Positions 57,100-64,000 of a DNA stretch of 64,000 nucleotides are shown piece by piece. The DNA comes from Erinaceus europaeus. Lineage: Eukaryota > Chordata > Mammalia > Eulipotyphla > Erinaceidae. Position numbers and translations under genes: made by a program. The notes under the pieces are model-generated. The model made no database searches. It saw only the letters and a program-made list of their open reading frames with translations, and had not been told where the DNA came from. Position 1 is the stretch's first letter, and each line of letters begins with the position of its first letter. The stretch spans positions 4,821,291-4,885,290 of the forward strand of contig NC_080165.1 of NCBI RefSeq assembly GCF_950295315.1, written 5' to 3'.

Positions 57100-57346
57100 C
57101 TTGTTGTTTTTTTATTGTTGTAGTTATTATTGTTAATATTGCCATTGTTGGATAAGACAGAGAGAAATGGAGAGAGGAGGGGAAGACAGAGGGGGAGAGA
57201 AAGACAGACACCTGCAGACCTGCTTCACCGCCTGTGAAGCGACTCCCCTGCAGGTGGGGAGCCGGGGGCTCGAACCGGGATCCTTATGCCGGTCCTTGTA
57301 CTTTGCGCCACCTGTGCTTAACCGGCTGCGCTATCGCCTGACTCCA
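57100..57346 (-). mobile_element. SINE family A (minus)
   Basis: A high-identity copy: AGACAGAGAGAAATGGAGAG, CACCGCCTGTGAAGCGACTC, GGCTCGAACCGGGATCC and GGCTGCGCTATCGCCTGACT. It lacks the GGGCAACAAAAGGG tail block at the left. Confidence 0.94.
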
Positions 57347-57351
57347 TGCTT

Positions 57352-58005
57352 TGCCATTTTTATTGTCAAGGACAGAAGGAAATGGAGAAAGGCAGAGGAG
57401 ATAGGGAGAGAGAAAAGCATCTACAAATGGGCCCATTTCCCATGTCTACGCTTGACCGGACCTGCCAATATACGCGGATATCTTCGCCCACCCTGTCCAA
57501 CGCTTGACGTCTCGTCACCCAATCTGGTCCCCTACGCCTACACTGAACTTCTCTGTTCCAGACTCTTGGAAACAGAGTTGGCAGTCAGCTGAGGTCAAGA
57601 ACAAACACCTCATCACAGACCCCTGCAAGCGTCAACCCGGCTTTGACCTAGCACGTTATGATCGGGCCCTCCTCAATCGCTATCGAACAGGCCATGGCCG
57701 GTGCGCCGCTATGTTCCATCGCTGGGGAGCCAGAGACGACCCGAACTGCCCCTGCGGCTCCAGACAGACTATGTCCCACATAGTCAACGACTGCCACCTC
57801 TCCAGATTCAAAGGAGGTCTCGAAACTTGACATCAGGCTCAACCTGACGCTGTTGACTGGCTACGGAAGAAGGGCAAACGCTAGAAGAAGAACCTCTTTT
57901 TAGCGTTGCCCTTGCAGGTGGGGAGCAGGGTTCAAACCGGGATCCTTGTGCAGGTACTTGTGCTTAGTACTATTTATGCTTAACTGGGTGTGCTACCACC
58001 CGGCT
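57352..58005 (-). mobile_element. SINE (minus) split by a LINE fragment
   Basis: The left part, about 57352-57429, has GGACAGAAGGAAATGGAGAA and AGGGAGAGAGAAAAGCATC. The right part, about 57893-58005, has CTTGCAGGTGGGGAGC, AACCGGGATCCTTGTGCAGG and a head ending GTGCTACCACCCGGC. The non-L1 LINE fragment lies between them, with about 20 bp of the SINE missing at the join. Confidence 0.8.
57430..57892 (+). mobile_element. Non-L1 LINE reverse-transcriptase C-terminal fragment
   Basis: The longest of the three related copies. The frame from 57504 to the TGA at 57828-57830 reads a pre-knuckle region (WKQSWQSAEVKNKHLITDP), PGFDLARYDRALLNRYRTG, and CPCGSRQTMSHIVNDC. After the TGA the same frame continues 17 codons (HQAQPDAVDWLRKKGKR) to a TAG at 57882-57884 and GAA repeats. 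The TGA is shared with the copy at 43590, so the source element already carried it or the copies descend from one locus. The catalytic reverse-transcriptase domain is absent. It inserted into a SINE. Confidence 0.85.
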
Positions 58006-58399
58006 TCTCTGTTCATTCTTTATAAAAACTTTTCAGATATATGACTCATTGGTTAAGGAGCTGAGGGGTATTGAAATAGAGGCACAGTGACATACCATAA
58101 TAAGCGCACACACAGCACACGAATCAACATTTGATCTTTTCACCTCAGCATCACCCTATCGAGGGAACACTGACTTGCAGACGTGTTGCTATGAGGGTGC
58201 ATGTTCACACTTTCCAAAGACAGATGTCAGTACATCTCAAGGTCCGCCAAACGATCAAACTGTTCCACCAGAGCCGCTCGAAACCCAGCCTGTCCTTAGT
58301 GGAAAAGACTTTAAAACTGATGACCAATTTCTAGTCTTTGTGAAAAGTCATTTCCAAATTACAAATTTAGCAACTACTCTGATCTTCTTCAGGGCATAT

Positions 58400-59106
58400 G
58401 TTTTTGTTTTTTAATTTAATATTTTAAATATTTATTCCCTTTTGTTGCCCTTGTTTGTTGATGTGCTTCTAATTCTGCTTCTAAGACCCCTTCTGTTTCA
58501 TTGCTTTAATCCCCCCTGCTTAACACTGTATTCTATTTACATAACCACTGTTAACTAAGCACCGCCCTGCCTGCAGGGCATTGGTTTAATCCCCACTGGT
58601 TCATGTTGTTTTTTGCTCCACCCCCTCTCGTAGTCACCCTGATTTGTACCAATCTCTTTTCACTCCACCCTCTCTATGTCACATCTTGTTTCCACCCTAC
58701 TTGGCGACTATATATATAAGGACAGGATTGTAATTATAGTTGGTTTAGATAGCTTAGATTGCACTGCATTCTACATGAATAAAGAGATACTGCTTCCCAG
58801 CTCAGCCATGAGTCTCTGGTCATCTGCCTCCCACCATGAAGCTAGCCTGGTACTTGTTGTTTTGTTGTTGTAGTTATTGTTGTTGTTGTTGATGATGTTA
58901 TCATTGTTGGATACAACAGGGAGAAATGGAGAGAGGAGGGGAAGACAGAGAGAGGGAGAGAAAGACAGACACCTGCAGACCTGCTTCACGGCCTGTGAAA
59001 CGACTCCCCAGCAGGTGGTGAGCCCGGGGGGCTCAAACCAGGATCCTTATACTGGTCCTTGCGATTTGTTCCACGTGCGCTTAACCCACTGTGCTACGGC
59101 CTGACT
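58400..59106 (-). mobile_element. SINE family A (minus) split by a solo LTR
   Basis: The tail part (58400-58455) ends TTTTGTTGCCCTTGTT. The body and head resume at 58853 (CTTGTTGTTTTGTTGTTG) and end GTGCTACGGCCTGAC. Removing the LTR and one copy of CTTGTT restores the ordinary SINE sequence, which proves the order of insertion. Confidence 0.92.
58456..58852 (+). mobile_element. Solo LTR nested in SINE
   Basis: A 397-bp LTR of the same family as 7971-8405: TGTTGATGTGC...CTAGCCTGGTA, with TATATATATAAGG near 58706 and GAATAAAGAGATACTGC near 58779. The 6-bp duplication CTTGTT lies at 58450-58455 and 58853-58858. Its 3' end is shorter than that of the first copy. Confidence 0.92.
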
Positions 59107-59557
59107 GCCTGGGGATATTTTTTTGTGTGTAAATGTTGACTTTCATGTCCATTTCAATGTTGTTCATCACACACACTGTTTGGTTAGTTTTTAGATTCTA
59201 TAATGAAAACACAGATAAGGAGGAGGGGGTAGAAAAAAAAACAACAAAGAAGACATTTGTTACAAAGCTAGTTTCATGCACTGTAGTCCCCGTCTACACT
59301 CAAAAGTTAGACAAAGCCCATCATTAAAATTTCCTTTTCTTGGCCTTGTCTTCCTAGAAAGACCATCAGTTTGACAAAGCATTAGTGACAACACATTACT
59401 TGTTAATCAAGTAAGTTTATGACCAATAAAACAGATATTGATATAGATAATGAACCCGAGGATCCTATAGACTGTGGACTATAGATGTTAATAATTCTTA
59501 AATCCTCTTGACTGACTGATCCTCTGAGCATTAAGTAGTATCCATTCCTATCTTTTT
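59107..59557. other. Spacer
   Basis: No gene or repeat recognised. Confidence 0.5.
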
Positions 59558-61547
59558 AAATTTTATTGATTTTAAAGTCTATTGTATCAGCTGTGAAAAT
59601 AGCTGTTGCTGCCCTTTTTGTGGGCCATTGGCGTGTATGATAGTTTTCCATCCTTTCACTTTGAGTCTGTGTTTGTCTTGTGGAGTTAGGTGGGGTTCCT
59701 GTAGACAGCATATTGTTGGGTTGTGTCTTCTGACCCATCTTCCTACTCTGTGTCTTTTAATAGGTGAATTCAGACCATTGACATTTATTGATATCAAAGA
59801 TTGAAGATATTTTAATGCCATTCTTATAGAGTTTTAGCATGTTCTGATATATGGCCTATCTATGGTGGCCTGACTGTTTATAGGAGACCTTTCAGAACTT
59901 CTTTCAGGGCAGGCTTGGTTATAGTTGATTCCTTCAACTGTTGCTTGTCTGAGAAGGTTTTTATGCCTCCATCTAGTCTGAATGACAGTCTAGCAGGACA
60001 CAGTATTCTTGGTTGAAAGCCTTTCTCATTGAGTACTTGATAGATATCTTGCTATTCTCTTCATGCCTGTAGTATTTGTTTGGAGAAGTCTGCTGCTAAT
60101 TTTATGGGTTTTCCTCTGTAGGTGACTCTGTTTTTCTCTTTCAGCCTTCAGGATCCTTTCTTTATCCTTATTCCTTTCCATTCTAAATATGATATGTCTT
60201 GGTGTCTTTAAGTCTGAGTTAATTCTGTTTGGGACCCTCTGAGCTTCTTGAACCTTTATGTCTTTGATGTTGTCTAGACTAGAGAAGTTCTCAGCTATTA
60301 TGTCCTGAAGAATGCTTTCTTCCTCTCCATCTCTTTCTTCCTCTGGTAAGCCAATAATGTGTATATTGTTTCTTATGAAGTTATCCCATAGTTCTCTGTT
60401 GTTATTTTCAGTATCTCTTAGTCTCTTTTTGAGATCTCTTACTTCTTTTTTAGTTGTCTCTAATTCATCCTTGATCTTGATAATTCTGTCTTCAGCCTCA
60501 TTGATTCTACTCTCTCACCTCTCTACTGTTTTCTATTTATCTATTTTATTACCCTGTTCTGATGTGTTTTAGCTTTTCAGCTAGTTGTGTTCTTAGCTCA
60601 GCTATTTCAGCTTTCAGTTCTCTAATAACCTTGAGATAATTAGTGTTTTCTTCCAGAGTCTCATTTGTTGTTTCCGCATTTCTGACAAGAATTCTTTCGA
60701 ACTCTTTACTCACTCCTGTGATTATTTCCTTAACTAGTGTTTGGATGTTGGCCTCATTATGTTGTGCTTCACCCTTTGGGGGACATTTAGCTGGACTCTT
60801 GTCCTGGTTCATTTCTTCAATATTTCTTCTTGTTGGTTTAACCAATTATATTTTATGCTATGAGGTTCCTCTCTCAGCACTTTTCAAATTACTGATCACT
60901 ATTGCCTGGATTGACTTGTGTCTAAGTAAAGTAATTAAAAGGTTCACAGTTGTGGAAGTCAACAATTGTTTCAATAGTATTTTAATCCCTGATTTGGAGC
61001 TCAATGACCTAAAAGCCTCGTTTGTTCTTTTTCTTCCCTGTAGGCTATAGGAGCCTGAGGACTTTTAAACTATAAGTAGGCTTCTTAGCTTAATCACTGA
61101 CTCCTGACCAAGTGATAAAGCAGGGTGTGGCAGAGATAATCCAGTGGTTATGCAAAGAGACTTTCACAGCTATGCCATGGAGGTAAAAATCTTCTCCTGA
61201 GTTTCCTGGTCAGTTCTCTGTCCCCTGGTGTCAGCACAGGGCCTCCATGCCGCTGCTCCAGACTCTGAGGGCAGCAACAATGGAGACTCAGAGTTGCACT
61301 TCGTGAGTCCCAGGGGAGTCCTATCCTCCCCTCAGCCATCCCCTTGATGGTGAAACAGACTGGAGGTGGAGCCTCAACTGATAAACTGCCAGACTGTTAC
61401 CAGCCCCCCAATCTCCCTAGGCTCCTCTCTGTCCACCAGCCATAAGTGTTTTCCCTCATCGATGATTTGGTGGGTTCCTGAAGTCGTTTTAGTCCTCTCC
61501 TGTTTCAGTCCCAGGTGATCTCCTTTGGTATTTCTAGTTGATCCAGG
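59558..61547 (-). mobile_element. L1 5' part: 5' UTR, ORF1, start of ORF2 (minus)
   Basis: Reading leftward: a 5' UTR at about 61547-60850; ORF1 from about 60845, whose N-terminus reads MVKPTRRNIEEMNQDKSPAK and then a coiled-coil-like stretch (KVIRELKAEIAELRTQLAEK) before stops near 60549; further ORF1 sequence to about 59830; and the ORF2 start near 59821 with the endonuclease N-terminus (SINVNGLNSPIKRHRVG, CCLQEPHL). L1 ORF1 is an RNA-binding trimeric protein and ORF2 carries endonuclease and reverse transcriptase. The element keeps its 5' end but stops within the ORF2 endonuclease, the reverse of usual L1 truncation. The UTR at about 61128-61165 contains a stretch like the head of SINE D (GTGGTTATGCAAAGAGACTT). 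Confidence 0.9.
60549..60845 (-). pseudogene. L1 ORF1 N-terminal relic
   Basis: The longest clean part of ORF1: 98 codons from MVKPTRRNIEE to the coiled coil (heptad-like Leu/Ile spacing in the last 40 residues). A stop ends it before the RNA-recognition domain, whose decayed sequence continues to about 59830. Confidence 0.85.
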
Positions 61548-61905
61548 AGAGGAGAGGAGAGGAGAGGAGAGGAGAGGAGAGGAGAGGAGAGAGGAGGAGA
61601 GAAGAGGAGAGGAGAGAAGATGAAAGGAGAGGAAAGGAGAGGAGAGAAGAGGAAAGGAGAGGAGAGGAAATGAGAGGAGAGGAGAGGAGAGGAGAGGAGA
61701 GGAGAGGAGAGGAGAGGAGAGAAGAGGGGAGGAAAGGAGAGGAGAGGAGAGGAAAGGAGAGGAGAGGAGAGGAGAGGAGAGGAGAGGAGAGGAGAGGAGA
61801 GGAAAGAAGAGGAGAAGAGAGGAGAGGAAAGGAGAGGAGAGGAGAGGAGAGGAGAAAAGAGGAGAAAAGAGGAGAAAAGAGGAGAGAAGAGGAGAGAAAC
61901 ATATT
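61548..61905. repeat. (AGGAG)n array
   Basis: About 358 bp of AGGAG pentamers with A-rich variants, purine-only on the plus strand. It abuts the 5' end of the minus-strand L1. Frames of over 120 codons on both strands are composition artefacts. Confidence 0.96.
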
Positions 61906-62947
61906 TGTTACTGCTCATAGCTCCACCTCCCCAAACTGCTCTTTCTGTCCCACAATGACTTCAATGCTTCCCAGCTTTCTTTCACATGTGAGGGAGACAG
62001 GATCTCTCACATTTGTACTATTTCTCCCCTCTGGAGAATGTCTTTAGAAAGAATCCCAAGTTGTTCCTTTTGTGAAGTCTAAGTGTCTGGTTTATCTATT
62101 GCTAGACTTATCAGCATCATTATCACTATTCAGAAAATTTATTATAATGGCTTATCACAATTCTTGTATTTAATTTATTCTGAACCATTTGGGAATTGAG
62201 GTATTATTCAAAGTATTCTCATAAGGAACAAGCTTCATTTTTTTATCTCTTACATAAAAATTGCAATCATGTCCTGTAGCATACTTAAAAGAAAACATCT
62301 CTGTAGTCATTTCTATCATTTGTATCAACTTGGTGAAATTATGGGCATATCTGTGGTCTGGATTTAACATTCATAGAAAAACATTCATCAAAACTGTTGA
62401 ATTAATTAATTGATATATTGAGTTTAGAGTATGGCCTGTTTTGTAATTATTCCACAATACATTCTGCTGTTCTTATTACCAGCACTACTTTCCAATTTAA
62501 TTTGATCTTAATGCTTCAGAAACTCTCAAGTCCTCCCTGCTTCCCTCCATTTCACTGTCTGAAATTTTTGAGATCTGGGTAATGAAATAGCCTTGAGTGA
62601 AAGCCAAAGGAGATTTATTTACAAGTGTTAAAACATTAAATGTCTTTCTTCCAGATATTTTCCGTTTCTAGTCTGATTGAATTTGATGTATACTCCAGTT
62701 AATATATAGGTCATTGATTTTTAGAAACTCAAATAAAATAAATTATGTATATACAAGTTATGTTAGAAAGATTTATCAATTTCCATTTTATAGGTTTTTT
62801 TTTTCTTTTGGCCAAGTACAACTTTCAGTCTTTTCAGCTTGAGTTTTTCTAAAATGATACCCCGTGTCCTTACACTAGTCACATTATTGTGACTGACTTT
62901 CTCCACACTTAACACTACATTTAAAATTTTATACCATGAAATAAATA
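61906..62947. other. AT-rich spacer
   Basis: No gene or repeat recognised. Confidence 0.5.
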
Positions 62948-63220
62948 ATGCAGGGGTCACACAATGGTGCACCCAGTGTTCAAGGACCCTGGTTCAAGCC
63001 CTCACTGCTCACCTGCTGGGGAGATGCCTCACAAGTAGAGAAGCAGATCTGCACATGTCTCTCTATCTCCTGTCCCCTTTCTATGTTTTTCTATTATGTC
63101 AAAAAAAGAAAATAGAAAGAAGGAAAATGGGGGAAAAAAGGCTATTGGGAATGATGGAGATTCATAGTGTAGGCACCAAGCCCCAGTGATAACCCTGGTG
63201 ACAATAAAATATAAATAAGT
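62948..63220 (+). mobile_element. SINE, long form, diverged
   Basis: CAGGGGTCACACAATGGTGC, GACCCTGGTTCAAGCCC, TCACCTGCTGGGGAGATGCC, and the long-form 3' domain GGCACCAAGCCCCAGTGAT, AACCCTGGTGACAATAAAA. Confidence 0.85.
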
Positions 63221-63521
63221 AAATAGTTATGTTATGCATAATCTCTTAAAAGTCCTCTCCAGAACTCACTGTAAGTAAAATCTCATTTAAAAAGTATGCA
63301 AGTAATGGTGGTCAGATGGTTTTACAATTTAAACACTAACTTAAAGGGTGCTTAACTTTGTGTGAGTGTTCAATACTTAACATATATTTGAGATTGTGCT
63401 TTCTTGTATGTTTTTGGTACTTAGTGATGGCATCTTACAGTTAGATATTAGAACCAAATTTTCTCTGAGTTTAGGCAACTTATTTAGTATACCTGAGCTT
63501 TAGCTTTCTTAACTATAAAGT

Positions 63522-63523
<2 letters not shown>

Positions 63524-63610
<87 letters not shown>
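63524..63610. repeat. (TA)n(GT)n microsatellite
   Basis: About 36 bp of TA followed by about 50 bp of GT. Alternating purine-pyrimidine, potentially Z-DNA or cruciform forming. Confidence 0.96.
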
Positions 63611-63611
<1 letters not shown>

Positions 63612-63824
63612 ATCTATACATTAATATATTGGGCTGTGGGACAGGGCATGACATATTTTCCTATCTTATTCTATGTAGAAATGTGTTATGGATTTTCTGA
63701 CAACACAATCTCTGTATCTAATATCTCTATACGTAATTGATTTGCATAGCTATTTTTATACATGTATAGCTATGTATTTAATGTGTATCTGATACAAATA
63801 GGACTTATGCATTATATAGTAAAT

Positions 63825-64000
63825 TGTTGGTATGCTTCAAAATTCTGCTTCTAAGACCCCTTCTGTGTCATTGGTTTGGTCCTCCCTGCTTGGCACTGTG
63901 TTCTATTTACATAACCACTGTTAACTAAGCACCACCCTGCCTGCAGGGCATTGGTTTAATCCTCACTGGTTCGTGCTTCTCCCTCCCCGCCCATTATCCT
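63825..64000 (+). mobile_element. LTR, 5' part, cut by the window end
   Basis: TGTTGGTATGCTTC, then TTCTGCTTCTAAGACCCC, TTTACATAACCACTG, TTAACTAAGCACC and CTGCAGGGCATTGGTTTAAT match 58456-58620 closely. Whether it is a solo LTR or the start of a provirus cannot be seen here. Confidence 0.92.

Noticed and set aside
61505..62047. Frames of 122-169 codons on both strands
   Set aside because: They come from the AGGAG array, which has no stops by composition.
4941..63220. Functional tRNA genes at the SINE heads
   Set aside because: The A-box and B-box-like blocks are part of dispersed SINE copies with A-rich tails and target duplications. They do not keep a tRNA cloverleaf end or a terminator at the right place.
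1..64000. Bacterial-style features such as operons, ribosome-binding sites and origins
   Set aside because: The sequence is vertebrate repeat-rich DNA, so such signals would be chance matches.

Overview
This window reads as vertebrate, specifically placental-mammal, nuclear DNA, and I see no intact protein-coding gene in it. It is dominated by retrotransposon copies. The abundant tRNA-headed SINEs, with a conserved CT-rich body and a GGGCAACAAAAGGG tail, look to me like the SINEs of hedgehogs (Erinaceidae). That assignment is from memory and was not searched. L1 LINEs with mammalian ORF1 and ORF2 reading, class-II-like endogenous retroviruses (ERVs) with 6-bp target duplications, and AT-rich repeat-poor spacers all fit an intergenic or intronic mammalian tract.

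Layout. 1-1015: dead L1 endonuclease fragment joined to a recurring L1-type 3' repeat that I call family R. 2.0-5.8 kb: SINEs, including two with clear target-site duplications (TSDs). 5837-8676: a minus-strand, non-autonomous ERV with two LTRs, a polypurine tract, a primer-binding site and a 252-codon open frame of unknown meaning. A second, related solo LTR sits inside its primer-binding region. 9-13.6 kb: microsatellites, SINEs, an old L1 piece, and the tail of a non-L1 LINE on an unrelated body (SINE-like). 15.2-17.2 kb: an old R copy split by another minus-strand ERV. 19.1-23.2 kb: SINEs and three L1 pieces, one carrying two nested SINEs. 23.6-27.1 kb: SINEs, an almost full-length R copy and a local duplication. 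27.1-36 kb: mostly repeat-poor sequence. 36-46.3 kb: three R copies (one internally inverted), an old inverted repeat, and a non-L1 LINE fragment. 46.5-47.2 kb: a large CCCTCT array. 48.2-53.3 kb: SINEs around about 2.7 kb of repeat-poor sequence. 55.9-59.1 kb: an R copy, another non-L1 LINE fragment inside a SINE, and a solo LTR inside a SINE. 59.5-61.9 kb: a minus-strand L1 keeping 5' UTR, ORF1 and the start of ORF2, next to an AGGAG array. 63.8-64.0 kb: the start of a third LTR of the same family, cut by the window end.

The elements do not form an operon or pathway; what they record is an order of insertions. SINE families A-D are my labels: A has a GTAGCGCAGCGGGTTAA-type head and a CT-rich body, sometimes with a longer 3' domain; B has a GGCGCACCTGG-type head and usually ends near CTATCCAATAAA; C and D are short tRNA-headed units. 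The observations most worth checking are the three related non-L1 LINE/SINE tails (13.3, 43.6 and 57.4 kb), the non-autonomous ERV with its open frame, and the nested LTR insertions.
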